Assembly: GCF_004346035.1 (NCBI RefSeq)
Contig: NZ_SLZN01000015.1
Location: forward strand, 1-64,000
DNA from: Acidomonas methanolica
GTDB taxonomy: Bacteria; Pseudomonadota; Alphaproteobacteria; Acetobacterales; Acetobacteraceae
Length of the DNA: 64,000 nt
Direction: 5' to 3'
Shown: positions 7,954 to 16,640 of the stretch, piece after piece
How the letters are laid out: each line of letters opens with the position of its first letter
Position numbering within the stretch: position 1 is the stretch's first letter
The notes under the pieces: model-generated
What the model was told of the DNA's origin: nothing
What the model saw: the letters and a program-made list of their open reading frames with translations, nothing else
The model's database searches: none
Translations under genes and position numbers: made by a program

Positions 7954-9336
7954 TTATTCCGGCGCGTGAATCAATTTGTGGTTGATGAATTCCTCGATGC
8001 CGTAGGTCGAGAGTTCGCGGCCATAGCCCGAATTCTTGACGCCGCCGAAGGGCAGGTCCGGGGCTGTGCCGGTCACGTCGTTGATGTAGACCATGCCCGT
8101 CTCGATGCGTTCCGCCAGCCTGCGTCCGCGCGCAACGTCGCTCGTATGCACCGAACCGCCGAGGCCGAAGGGGGAATCGTTGGCCAGAGCGACCGCCGAA
8201 TCCTCATCCTTCACCGGATAGATGATGGCGGCGGGGCCGAATATTTCTTCATAGAAGATAGGGTTGGTCTTGGTCACGTCGGTCAGGATCGCGGCTTCCA
8301 TGAAGAAGCCGTCACGCGCGAGGCGCTGCCCGCCCGTGACGAGCGTGGCCCCGTGATCGACGGCTTTGCGAATCTGCCCCAGCGCGCGCGTCATCGCATC
8401 CTCGCTGCTCATCGGGCCGTGCGTAACGCCCTGCTCCAGCGGGTCGCCATAACGGAACGCCCCGATCGCCTCCTTGAGACGGGCGGTGAAGTCGGCGGCC
8501 AGGGAGTCATGCACGATCATGCGCTTCGCCGCCGTGCAGACCTGCCCGTTATTGGACATGCGCCCGGCGACCGCGCGGGGAATGACCTCGTCGAGATCGG
8601 CGTCGTCCAGCACGATGAACGCGTCGGAGCCGCCGAGTTCCAGCGTGCTCTTCTTGAGCGCCTTGCCCGCCTGCGCCGCCACGATGGACCCCGCGCGCTC
8701 GCTGCCCGTCAGCGCCACGCCGCGCACTTCGGAGCGGGCGATCAGTTTTTCCGAAACGTCGTTGTCGATGAAGAGATTGGTGTAAGCGCCTTCCGGCGCG
8801 CCGGCCTCGCGAAACAGCGCCTCGAAGGCCAGCGCGCATTGCGGCACGCCCGGCGCATGCTTGGCCAGCACGACATTGCCCGCCATGAGATTCGGACCGG
8901 CCACGCGGGCGAGCTGATAATAGGGGAAATTCCAGGGCTCAATGCAATAGATCACGCCCAGAGGCTGGCTGAGCACGGTGGCGCGGCCCGACGCGATCTT
9001 CAGTTCCCGCGGGGCGAGGAACGTCTCGGCATGATCGGCGTAATAGGCGAGGATATCAGCGGCCAGCGCCGTCTCCCCGATGGCCTCGGGGAGAATCTTG
9101 CCCATCTCGATCGAGATCAGGCGGGCATATTTCTCCTTGTTGTCGCGCAGGATCTGCGCCGCCTTGCCGATGACGGCGCGGCGTTGGGCGAAGCTGCGAT
9201 GCCGCCAGTCGTCCTGATAGAGCCGGTGCGCGGTCGCCAGCTTGGCCAGCATCTGGGGCTCGGTTTCAAGGTCGAAGACCTTCTCCGTTTTCCCGGTGCT
9301 GGGATTGACGGTGCGATAGCTGCTCAAACCGCTCAT
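7954..9336 (-). CDS. NAD(P)-dependent succinate-semialdehyde dehydrogenase
   Basis: A 460-residue aldehyde dehydrogenase superfamily member. The general base E233 (TLELGGSDAFIV) and nucleophile C267 (NNGQVCTAAKR) are in place, as is the cofactor region PWNFPYYQ. The closest group by motif is the short Sad/GabD-like succinate-semialdehyde dehydrogenases, which oxidise succinate semialdehyde to succinate; substrate choice within the superfamily is not certain. It is monocistronic, convergent with pucG and separated from the NmrA-like gene by 126 bp. Confidence 0.85.
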   Translation of the reverse strand: MSGLSSYRTVNPSTGKTEKVFDLETEPQMLAKLATAHRLYQDDWRHRSFAQRRAVIGKAAQILRDNKEKYARLISIEMGKILPEAIGETALAADILAYYADHAETFLAPRELKIASGRATVLSQPLGVIYCIEPWNFPYYQLARVAGPNLMAGNVVLAKHAPGVPQCALAFEALFREAGAPEGAYTNLFIDNDVSEKLIARSEVRGVALTGSERAGSIVAAQAGKALKKSTLELGGSDAFIVLDDADLDEVIPRAVAGRMSNNGQVCTAAKRMIVHDSLAADFTARLKEAIGAFRYGDPLEQGVTHGPMSSEDAMTRALGQIRKAVDHGATLVTGGQRLARDGFFMEAAILTDVTKTNPIFYEEIFGPAAIIYPVKDEDSAVALANDSPFGLGGSVHTSDVARGRRLAERIETGMVYINDVTGTAPDLPFGGVKNSGYGRELSTYGIEEFINHKLIHAPE

Positions 9337-9462
9337 TGGCGCGATCTCCCTGTTCGAATGTGACGCACCCGCCGCAATGGAAGCGGCAGCGGTCGGTATT
9401 CGGGAGAAAAAAGGGAAGAAGCCGGGAAGAGTTTCGGTTTTTTCCGCTTCATGGGCTGTTTG

Positions 9463-10338
9463 TCACGCGAATAACGTCGCCAGACCATCCTCCAACGAAC
9501 GCGGCGTGACGCCGAGCACTGTCCGCATGGGGGTGATGTCGAACGCCTTGTCCTCCATCAGGCGGCGGATTTCCTCCCGTCCGATGCGTGGCAGGCCGGG
9601 CAGGCGCGCGGCGAGCGGGGCGACCGCCATCAGCAGCGCGGCGGGCAGGGGCAGGACCGGGCGCGGACGCAGTCGCGCCGCGCGGGCGACGGCGGCCGCG
9701 AAATCGCGGTAGCGGATCGCCTCGGGCCCGGCGACGACCAGCGCGCGCGGCGTGGCGAGCGCGCCGCCGCGGGCCAGATCGAGCGCCGCGAGCAGGGCGT
9801 CCGTCACATCCGCCTGATGGATCGGCTGCACCAGCGTCCGTCCGCCGCCGGGCAGGGGAATGACGGGCAGGCGCTTCAGCAGGGCGGCGAGACGCTGCAC
9901 GTTGTCCTCGCCCTGTGCGCCGTAGATCATCGTCGGGTGCAGGATCATCCCGGCGCGTCCGGACTCCAGCAGGGCGCGTTCTCCCGCCAGTACGCCGTTG
10001 CCGTGATCGTCCGGCCAGCGGGTGAATTTCCGCGTCGAGCCCAGTCCGATCAGCGTGGCGGCGGGGTCGGCCGCAGAGAGAATCGCGGGAAGATGACGCG
10101 CATGAGCGGTGGTGACGATGTGACGCGCATCCGCGAGCGCCCCGGCCAGCGCCGATTCCGGCCCCGTCAGATCGGCGAGTCGGGCGGGTCTGGCCGCCGC
10201 GGCGATATCGGCGGCGAGGCGCGACGGATCGCGCAAAACGGGCACGACGGGGATGCCGCGCGCGAGCAGGGCGCGGCACAATGCCGCGCCGGAACGTCCG
10301 CTCGCGCCGATGACATGAACGGCTGGGCCGAGGTTCAT
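9463..10338 (-). CDS. NAD(P)-binding NmrA/complex I NDUFA9-like protein
   Basis: A 291-residue atypical short-chain dehydrogenase. The N-terminal Rossmann motif VIGASGRSGAAL binds the dinucleotide, HPTMIYG replaces a classical YxxxK, and the rest resembles NAD-dependent epimerase/NmrA-like sensors. ATG at 10338 is chosen for the GGGAGGA element 7 bp upstream; the longer frame to 10641 runs through the upstream intergenic region. Possible roles include redox sensing or a sugar/quinone reductase activity, neither resolved by sequence. Confidence 0.75.
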   Translation of the reverse strand: MNLGPAVHVIGASGRSGAALCRALLARGIPVVPVLRDPSRLAADIAAAARPARLADLTGPESALAGALADARHIVTTAHARHLPAILSAADPAATLIGLGSTRKFTRWPDDHGNGVLAGERALLESGRAGMILHPTMIYGAQGEDNVQRLAALLKRLPVIPLPGGGRTLVQPIHQADVTDALLAALDLARGGALATPRALVVAGPEAIRYRDFAAAVARAARLRPRPVLPLPAALLMAVAPLAARLPGLPRIGREEIRRLMEDKAFDITPMRTVLGVTPRSLEDGLATLFA

Positions 10339-10428
10339 CTGTGTCCTCCCTCTGATTGCGGGAAGAAATAGATACGCGAGGCAGGCGCGCGCGTCATGAG
10401 CCGCAGTCTCTATTAAAGCAAAGGGTTT

Positions 10429-10450
10429 CCAAAGGGCGACCGTCCTTTGG
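10429..10450. repeat. Hairpin repeat CCAAAGG...CCTTTGG
   Basis: A 7-bp stem with an 8-nt loop. Its reverse complement shares the core CGGTCGCCCTT with the hairpin at 18335-18354, so the two belong to one dispersed palindromic family. It sits between divergent genes, where a terminator is not expected. Confidence 0.45.
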
Positions 10451-10528
10451 CGGGTGCGAGGCGGAGCCCTGCATGGCTGCGTCGAAACGCGAGCCGGACA
10501 CGCGGCCCCCGCGTCACGGTCACAATGT

Positions 10529-10542
10529 GGTATTATAATACC
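10529..10542. promoter_or_regulatory. Perfect palindrome GGTATTATAATACC
   Basis: A 14-bp perfect inverted repeat that also contains a TATAAT-like core, 132-145 bp upstream of rplM and about 190 bp upstream of the NmrA-like gene. It may be a repressor operator overlapping a -10 element; the regulator is unknown. Confidence 0.4.
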
Positions 10543-10602
10543 GACATCCGGAAAGCGGCGGATTTCCGGGCCGGATGCAAGGTCAACGCACGCAGAAACC
10601 GC

Positions 10603-10631
10603 TTGACGCGCCCGCGCGCACCCCTCATAAG
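10603..10631 (+). promoter_or_regulatory. Sigma70-type promoter of rplM-rpsI
   Basis: TTGACG, a 17-bp spacer and CATAAG, a good match to alphaproteobacterial housekeeping promoters. Transcription would start near 10638, giving a leader of about 36 nt before the rplM ATG at 10674. Confidence 0.55.
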
Positions 10632-10673
10632 GCGCCCCCACACGCCAACACTCGTTGCTGGAAATTGTCCACC

Positions 10674-11150
10674 ATGAAGACCACAGTTTCGTTGAAGCCC
10701 GCCGAGGTGACGAAAGGCTGGGTGCTGATCGACGCCGAAGGGCTCGTTCTCGGCCGCCTCGCCGTCATCATCGCCAATCGTCTGCGCGGCAAGCACAAGC
10801 CTCAGTTCACCCCGCATGTCGATTGCGGTGACAATGTCGTTGTCATCAATGCGGAGAAGATCGCCCTGACCGGCAACAAGGTCGGCCAGAAGCTCTTCCA
10901 TTACCACACCGGTCATCCCGGCGGGATCAAGGAGCGCACCATCACGCAGCGCCTGGAGGGCAAGAACCCGGGCAGCGTGGTCGAGAAGGCGGTCGAGCGC
11001 ATGATCACGCGCGGTCCGTTGCAGCGCCGGCAGATGAAGCATCTGTACGTCTACGCGGGCGACAAGCATCCGCATGAGGGGCAGCAGCCGGTCAAGCTCG
11101 ACATCGCCGCCATGAACCGCAAGAACGCCACCACTTCGATCGGGGCCTGA
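10674..11150 (+). CDS. rplM: 50S ribosomal protein L13
   Basis: A 158-residue L13 ([22 protein letters not shown] near the N-terminus, [17 protein letters not shown] near the C-terminus). It binds 23S rRNA early in 50S assembly. Starting at the ATG at 10674 removes an in-frame upstream extension that would run through the promoter. It is followed after 5 bp by rpsI, the conserved L13-S9 operon. Confidence 0.97.
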   Translation: MKTTVSLKPAEVTKGWVLIDAEGLVLGRLAVIIANRLRGKHKPQFTPHVDCGDNVVVINAEKIALTGNKVGQKLFHYHTGHPGGIKERTITQRLEGKNPGSVVEKAVERMITRGPLQRRQMKHLYVYAGDKHPHEGQQPVKLDIAAMNRKNATTSIGA

Positions 11151-11155
11151 GATCC

Positions 11156-11641
11156 ATGTCTGAAACCCAAGAGCGCACGGGCTCGTTGCAGGATTTGGCG
11201 GCACTCGCCCCCGTCACGCAGGACGCCCCCGTCCATGAGGTCAAGCGCGACGCGCAGGGCCGTTCCTACGCGACCGGCCGCCGCAAGGATGCCGTGGCCC
11301 GCGTCTGGATTAAGCCCGGCAAGGGTGAGATCGTCGTGAACGGCCGTCCGGTCGGCCAGTATTTCGCGCGCCCCGTGCTGCGGATGCTGATCACCCAGCC
11401 GTTCCTGATCACGGACCGCTACAACAGCTTCGACGTGTTCTGCACGGTGAAGGGCGGCGGTCTCTCCGGTCAGGCCGGCGCAGTGCGTCACGGCATCTCG
11501 CGTGCGCTGACCCATTACGAGCCCACCCTGCGCGGCATCCTCAAGGTGGCCGGCTTCCTCACCCGCGACAGCCGCGTGGTCGAGCGCAAGAAATACGGTC
11601 GCGCCAAGGCCCGTCGCTCCTTCCAGTTCTCCAAGCGCTGA
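11156..11641 (+). CDS. rpsI: 30S ribosomal protein S9
   Basis: A 161-residue S9. The conserved body runs from [18 protein letters not shown] to the C-terminal basic tail [10 protein letters not shown], which reaches the P-site in the ribosome. The first 35 residues or so are an acidic N-terminal extension typical of alphaproteobacterial S9. It is co-transcribed with rplM and followed by a strong intrinsic terminator. Confidence 0.97.
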   Translation: MSETQERTGSLQDLAALAPVTQDAPVHEVKRDAQGRSYATGRRKDAVARVWIKPGKGEIVVNGRPVGQYFARPVLRMLITQPFLITDRYNSFDVFCTVKGGGLSGQAGAVRHGISRALTHYEPTLRGILKVAGFLTRDSRVVERKKYGRAKARRSFQFSKR

Positions 11642-11682
11642 TCCCGTACGCGGCTCCGGCCGCGTCACATCGGCAAGACAAA

Positions 11683-11714
11683 CCCCGGTCCGCTCTCAGC
11701 GGCCGGGGTTTTTT
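11683..11714 (+). terminator. Intrinsic terminator of rplM-rpsI
   Basis: CCCCGG-T-CCGCT pairs with AGCGG-CCGGGG around a 3-nt loop (one bulged T) and is followed by six T residues. It lies 41 bp after the rpsI stop. Confidence 0.92.
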
Positions 11715-11757
11715 GTGTTTGCGCTATGTTTTGACTTTTGGGGGAGCAGTTGGTCGG

Positions 11758-11777
11758 TTCTTTTTTGAAAAAAAGAA
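11758..11777. terminator. A/T hairpin downstream of the SPFH gene
   Basis: TTCTTTTTT and AAAAAAGAA form a 9-bp A/T stem with a 2-nt apparent loop about 40 bp past the end of the minus-strand SPFH gene. Read on the minus strand it is the same kind of element as at 7850-7885. Confidence 0.4.
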
Positions 11778-11814
11778 GAGCGGCACGCTCACCGAGCCAC
11801 CATGACTGATGCCC

Positions 11815-12753
11815 TCAACCCCCCTGCTTTCCCAGCCCCAGCACCGGGAGCGTCTGGCTCCCGAGAATCGTCGCGGGCAATTGGCCGTTCCAGCGGCGGG
11901 CCTGCTCGTACTGCACGTAGTTCGGCGACGCGCCCAGTGACGATGCCTGGGCGCGGATCGCATCCGCCTCGGCCTCGCCCTTGACGCGGGTGGCGGCGGC
12001 CTCGGCCTCGGCCTGGAGGCGGAGCGCCTCGGCCTTGCCGCGCGCCTCGGCGATCGCGGCATCGGAATTGCCCTTGGCGGCGATCTGCTGCCGTTCGGCA
12101 TCCTTCACGGCCTGCTGGCGCAACTGCTCCGCCTTCGTCACCTCGGCCTTCGCGCGCGTCATCTGGTCGATCGCCTCACGGAAGGCGCGGGAATAATCGA
12201 GATCGGTGATCTGGATCTCGGTCACATGCACGCCGTAGAGGTGCAGCGCGTTCGCCGCGACGGCCTGGAGAATCTCCGCCTCGATCTGCGAGCGGTTGCT
12301 CGGCACATCGGCCACCAGCCGCGTGCCGAACGCGATCTTCATCCGGTCATTGGCGAGGGTGTAAATCCGCTGCTGATAGGACGGGAAACGCTCATAGAGC
12401 AATTTCACATCCTCGGGCGGCACGTCGTACTGCACCAGCATCGTGACGCCGATGGCCTGATTATCGGCCGTGAAGACTTCCGACTTGCGGATTTCGAGCT
12501 GCTGGGTCGCCGTGGGGAAGGTCGTCACGCTCTCGATATAAGGCAGCTTGAAGTTCAGCCCCGGCGTGGCGATGCGGGAAAACGCGCCGAAACGCGAAAT
12601 CACCGCGACTTCCTGCTGTTCCACCTGCACGTAGCAGCCGAACACGACTCCGAGCACCAGCAAAGCCAGCACGCCCAGCGCGACGGCCTGCATCATGAAG
12701 CGGGGCGTCAGACGGTGGATATCGGGGAGTTTCTTGTCGTTCCACATAAGCAT
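11815..12753 (-). CDS. SPFH/prohibitin-like membrane protein (HflC/HflK-like)
   Basis: A 312-residue protein with one N-terminal membrane segment (about residues 20-42), an SPFH domain (YVQVEQQEVAVISRFGAFSRIATPGLNFK) and a long Ala/Glu/Lys-rich coiled coil from about residue 195 to 275. Family members form membrane-associated oligomers and often modulate the FtsH protease. The gene is single rather than an hflK-hflC pair. The ATG at 12753 is favoured because the upstream in-frame start lies inside the preceding glycosyltransferase gene, whose stop is only 5 bp away. Confidence 0.85.
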   Translation of the reverse strand: MLMWNDKKLPDIHRLTPRFMMQAVALGVLALLVLGVVFGCYVQVEQQEVAVISRFGAFSRIATPGLNFKLPYIESVTTFPTATQQLEIRKSEVFTADNQAIGVTMLVQYDVPPEDVKLLYERFPSYQQRIYTLANDRMKIAFGTRLVADVPSNRSQIEAEILQAVAANALHLYGVHVTEIQITDLDYSRAFREAIDQMTRAKAEVTKAEQLRQQAVKDAERQQIAAKGNSDAAIAEARGKAEALRLQAEAEAAATRVKGEAEADAIRAQASSLGASPNYVQYEQARRWNGQLPATILGSQTLPVLGLGKQGG

Positions 12754-12758
12754 GACTT

Positions 12759-13937
12759 TCAGGACGGACCGAAGGGCAGACGATACCCGTCGAAGCAGAA
12801 TGTCTCCCACAGGTTCAATGTCGGGCGGGTCAGCGTCACGCGCCCGGAGTCGTTGCGATCACAGCACAGATACGCGCCGTCGCGAAACAGCCCGAATCCT
12901 GCGCCCGGCGCGCTGACCAGGGTAAAGGCCGTTGCGTCGTCGAACGCGGCCACGGGCGCGAAACCCGTCGCCGAGACCAGTCTCAGCCATGCGCCGTCCT
13001 CGCCCGTCGCGCGCAGGCGCACCTCCGTCCCGCGCACACGCAGCGCGATGCGCGGGAGATGCGTCACGTCGGCGCGCCCGAGCACGTGCCCCGCCGCGGC
13101 GTCGAAGCGGAGCGCGAAAGCCTGCGCCGCCCGGCACTGCCAGTCCGGGCCGCATGACAGGCCCGGCCGTTCATCCTGCCTCAGCGCCGCCAGCTCGGCA
13201 CGCAGAAGGGCCAGTTCCTCATCATTGCGCGCGGCCGGGCGGAAGAGCGGCTCATGCTTCACACGATCGAAAATCTGCTTGTTTTCGAGCAGCGCCTGCT
13301 CGTCGACGGGTTTCTCGATCTCATGGATGGTCAGCGGGCTGCGGATCAGGAAGGGGCGCAATTCCTGATGCGCCGCATCCACCACCCCGCCGAAGCCCGC
13401 CGTGATCATCCGCCGCGTGTGTTCGATATGCTCGAACCCGTATTTGCGGAACCGCGTGTCCATGAAGCCCACCAGATCCAGCGCCGCGCCGGAAAACGCG
13501 CTGCACTGCCCGGTGAGCAGCGAGGAAACGAACGGATTTTCCACCGTGCCTGTCCCGTCATGAGCGGCGGCGTCCCAGTGATCCGGCCAGACATTGACGT
13601 GCCCGTAGCGCAATGCGGCTTCGATCCAGGGTTCCTCCCACCGCGCTTGCGTCGGGATCGTATCGTCCTCGATCAGGATCACCACATCGCATTGCCGGAC
13701 GCAGCGCAACTGGAACAGCGCGCGGTTCTTGTTCCAGGCGATGCCGCGATTCGACGCGCTGACATGCGGAATGTCGAGCCGGGTCAGCAGGGCCGGCGTA
13801 TCGTCCGTCGAGCCGTCATCCGCCACGAAATACTCGACGGGCCGTGCCGTGTAGGACCGGAGCACCGGGATCAGCGTCTCAAGGAACGCCGCGCGATTAT
13901 AGGTCGTCACGCCGATCCCGACCCTTGTTTCCGTCAC
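12759..13937 (-). CDS. Glycosyltransferase family 2 with C-terminal beta-trefoil-like domain
   Basis: A 392-residue protein. The N-terminal GT-A domain shows GIGVTTYNRAAFLETLIPVL, the ADDGSTDDT nucleotide-binding acidic motif and EDDTIP. Residues from about 270 form a separate module ending in GLFRDGAYLCCDRNDSGRV...LWETFCF, which looks like a fascin/trefoil-type repeat. The GT61 protein at 16641-18206 ends in a similar way. It probably adds a sugar to a surface polysaccharide or glycolipid; donor and acceptor unknown. It lies 5 bp upstream of the SPFH gene on the same strand. Confidence 0.78.
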   Translation of the reverse strand: MTETRVGIGVTTYNRAAFLETLIPVLRSYTARPVEYFVADDGSTDDTPALLTRLDIPHVSASNRGIAWNKNRALFQLRCVRQCDVVILIEDDTIPTQARWEEPWIEAALRYGHVNVWPDHWDAAAHDGTGTVENPFVSSLLTGQCSAFSGAALDLVGFMDTRFRKYGFEHIEHTRRMITAGFGGVVDAAHQELRPFLIRSPLTIHEIEKPVDEQALLENKQIFDRVKHEPLFRPAARNDEELALLRAELAALRQDERPGLSCGPDWQCRAAQAFALRFDAAAGHVLGRADVTHLPRIALRVRGTEVRLRATGEDGAWLRLVSATGFAPVAAFDDATAFTLVSAPGAGFGLFRDGAYLCCDRNDSGRVTLTRPTLNLWETFCFDGYRLPFGPS

Positions 13938-14051
13938 GATGCGCCCCTTGCCGTTGAGGACGGAAGTCTAGCTGAAACATTCGGGCAACGGAAATGAGCC
14001 TCGGCCGGGTTGCGGCATGCGGGGCGTCGCCCGCGACCGGCCAGAAGGGGA

Positions 14052-15596
14052 TCAGCCTTGCGTGACGCCGATCTGCTTGATGGCGTGGAACGCGAGATCG
14101 GGCGTCATCTCCGTCGTCCGCCGCATCATGAAGGCGGAGCTTGCGAGAAAGACCGGATCGCCGTCCAGATCGTCCGCCATGGCGGAGCGGTTGGCCATGC
14201 AGAACGCCTCGATCTTCGCCCTGTCCCCCGTGATCCAGCGCGCCAGCGAAAAGGGCGTGGATTCGAAACCGATCGCCACGCCGTATTCGCCCTGAAGCCG
14301 CGATTGCAGCACGTCGAGCTGGAGCGTGCCGACCACGCCGACGATGGGGGGCAGCCCGTCCTGCGGGCGGAACAGCTGCACCACGCCTTCCTCGGCCAGT
14401 TCGACCAACGCCTGGCGCAACTTCTTGGCCTTCATGGCGTCGTCCAGCCGCACGCGGCGCAGGATTTCCGGCGCGAAATGCGGCACGCCGGTGAAGCGCA
14501 GATCCTCGTTTTCCGTCAGCGTGTCGCCGATGCGCAGCGTGCCGTGATTCGGAATGCCCACCACGTCGCCGCCGAACGCCTCCTCGGCCAGCTGGCGGTC
14601 CCGCGCGAAGAAGAATTGCGGCGTGTGCAGCGCGAACGGCTTGCCCGTCCGCACGTGTTTCAGCCGCATCCCGCGCGTCAGCCGCCCGGAGCAGACGCGC
14701 GCGAAAGCCATGCGGTCGCGGTGATTCGGGTCCATATTCGCCTGGATCTTGAAGATCAGCGCCGTCACCTGATCCTCGTCCGCCCTGACGGCGCGTGACT
14801 CCGAGGGCTGCGCGCGCGGGGCCGGACCATAGGCCACCAGCGCGTCCAGCAGATCGGTCACGCCGATCTCTTTCATCGCGCTGCCGAAGAAGACGGGTGT
14901 CAGATGCCCGGCATCGAAGGACTCGCGCTCGAATTCCGGCAGTGCCGCCTGCACGAGTTCCAACTCCTCGGAAAGCTGGACCATCCGCGCATCCGATTGC
15001 GGCAACTCCGCCGCCGCGCCATGCAGCGCCTTCGTCCGCAGGTCGTAGGTTCCCGCGAACTGCGCCGCGCGCCCCACCGGCCATGTGGCGGGCGAGGTGT
15101 CGAGCGCCAGGGTCGAGGAAATCTCGTCGAGCAGGGCGAAGCAGTCCTGCGCCTCGCGGTCCATCTTGTTGATGAAGGTGACGATCGGGATGTCGCGCAG
15201 GCGGCAGATCTCGAAGAGCTTGCGCGTGCGGTCCTCGATGCCCTTCGCCGCGTCGATCACCATGACGGCGCAATCGACGGCCGTCAGCGTGCGATACGTG
15301 TCCTCGGAGAAATCCTCATGGCCCGGCGTGTCGAGAAGGTTGAAGACGCAACCGCCATATTCGAACGTCATGACCGAGGTGACGACCGAGATGCCGCGAT
15401 CGCGCTCGATGCCCATCCAGTCCGAGCGCGTGCGCCGGCGCTCGCCCTTGGCGCGCACGTTGCCCGCCATCTGGATCGCGCCGCCCGCGCGCAGGATACG
15501 CTCGGTCAGCGTGGTCTTGCCGGCGTCCGGATGGGAGATGATCGCGAATGTCCGCCGCCGCGCGATCTCGCCCGTGATCCGTGCGGTGTCGGACAT
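14052..15596 (-). CDS. prfC: Peptide chain release factor 3
   Basis: A 514-residue translational GTPase. G1 is SHPDAGKTTLTE, G3 is DTPGHEDFSEDTYR, G4 is NKMD, with the domain II/III layout and RF3-typical N-terminus (RRRTFAIISHPDAGK). RF3 uses GTP to release RF1/RF2 after termination. A GGGAG element lies upstream of the ATG. It is flanked by rpsD upstream on the same strand, separated by a stem-loop, and is probably transcribed alone. Confidence 0.95.
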   Translation of the reverse strand: MSDTARITGEIARRRTFAIISHPDAGKTTLTERILRAGGAIQMAGNVRAKGERRRTRSDWMGIERDRGISVVTSVMTFEYGGCVFNLLDTPGHEDFSEDTYRTLTAVDCAVMVIDAAKGIEDRTRKLFEICRLRDIPIVTFINKMDREAQDCFALLDEISSTLALDTSPATWPVGRAAQFAGTYDLRTKALHGAAAELPQSDARMVQLSEELELVQAALPEFERESFDAGHLTPVFFGSAMKEIGVTDLLDALVAYGPAPRAQPSESRAVRADEDQVTALIFKIQANMDPNHRDRMAFARVCSGRLTRGMRLKHVRTGKPFALHTPQFFFARDRQLAEEAFGGDVVGIPNHGTLRIGDTLTENEDLRFTGVPHFAPEILRRVRLDDAMKAKKLRQALVELAEEGVVQLFRPQDGLPPIVGVVGTLQLDVLQSRLQGEYGVAIGFESTPFSLARWITGDRAKIEAFCMANRSAMADDLDGDPVFLASSAFMMRRTTEMTPDLAFHAIKQIGVTQG

Positions 15597-15717
15597 TCGT
15601 CATCATCTCCCGGAAAGACAAAATGCGGGGCGCCGCCCCGCATGGCCGTCAGGGAGTCGTGCTCCCTGCTCCCTATACTCATCGGCCGCCGAAAACCGCC
15701 GGCCTTTGGCGAAGGGG

Positions 15718-15739
15718 TCGGGGGGCGGCAGCCCCCCGA
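15718..15739 (-). terminator. GC-rich stem-loop downstream of rpsD
   Basis: TCGGGGGGC and GCCCCCCGA form a perfect 9-bp stem with loop GGCA, starting 8 bp after the rpsD stop. No U-run follows. A nearby CCTTTGGCGAAGGGG belongs to the same kind of repeat unit seen in many acetic acid bacteria. Confidence 0.6.
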
Positions 15740-15746
15740 GGCGATA

Positions 15747-16364
15747 TCAGCGCGAGTAGAACTCGACCACGAGGTTCGGTTCCATCTGCACCGGATAGGG
15801 CACGTCCGACAGACGCGCGGTGCGCAGGTACTTGCCCTTCATGTGCCGATGATCGACTTCCATGTATTCCGGAACGTCACGCTCGCCGCTCTGCGCGGCG
15901 TCGAGGACGACGGCGAGCTGCTTGGACTTCTCGCGGACCTCGATCACGTCGCCGTCCCGCACGAGGAAGGACGGGATGTTGACCTTGTGGCCATTGACCG
16001 TGACATGGCCATGGCTGACGAACTGGCGGGCGGCGAACGGCGTGATCGCGAACTTCATGCGGTAGATCACCGCGTCGAGGCGGCGCTCCAGCAGGTCGAT
16101 CAGGTTCTCCGAGGTGTCGCCCTTGCGGCGGACGGCTTCCTCGTAATATTTGCGGAACTGCTTCTCGCTGATATTGCCGTAATAGCCCTTCAGCTTCTGC
16201 TTGGCCATGAGCTGGACCGAGAAGTCGGACGGCTTCTGCTTGCGGCGCTGGCCATGCTGGCCGGGGCCATATTCGCGGCGGTTGACCGGGGACTTCGCAC
16301 GGCCCCACAAATTCACGCCCAGACGGCGATTGATCTTGTACTTGCTTTCCTGGCGCTTGCTCAT
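15747..16364 (-). CDS. rpsD: 30S ribosomal protein S4
   Basis: A 205-residue S4 ([22 protein letters not shown]..., S4 RNA-binding segment [32 protein letters not shown]-terminus VVEFYSR). It binds 16S rRNA and nucleates 30S assembly. ATG at 16364 is chosen from homology and the AAGGTG element upstream. It stands alone, away from the alpha-operon, as in many alphaproteobacteria. Confidence 0.97.
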   Translation of the reverse strand: MSKRQESKYKINRRLGVNLWGRAKSPVNRREYGPGQHGQRRKQKPSDFSVQLMAKQKLKGYYGNISEKQFRKYYEEAVRRKGDTSENLIDLLERRLDAVIYRMKFAITPFAARQFVSHGHVTVNGHKVNIPSFLVRDGDVIEVREKSKQLAVVLDAAQSGERDVPEYMEVDHRHMKGKYLRTARLSDVPYPVQMEPNLVVEFYSR

Positions 16365-16640
16365 TGCAAGAACACACCTTACGAATCCGCTCCGCCCGAT
16401 GCTGCATGGCGATGCGTCTGTGGCACCGGTAGGCCACTCTCCGGATTGAGAGCGACGGGCGCGCACCCGAAACCGCGGCCCCGGGGCGCAGAACCCGCCT
16501 TCGGCCACGGCCGGTACGTCCACGTTCCCGGCAATGGCGCGCCTCCTACCGCCACGTGCGGCGAATGTCAATGTAAACCGCGCTCCGGTCGTGTTCCGCC
16601 TGGACGTTCGGAGCCGAGTTTCGGCGCTCCGCCCTGTCGT

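Larger units (their letters stand above)
10339..10673. other. Divergent intergenic region upstream of rplM
   Basis: This 335-bp gap between two divergent genes contains no gene. It holds a hairpin (10429-10450), a perfect 14-bp palindrome (10529-10542) and a sigma70-like promoter for rplM (10603-10631), each listed separately. Confidence 0.6.
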
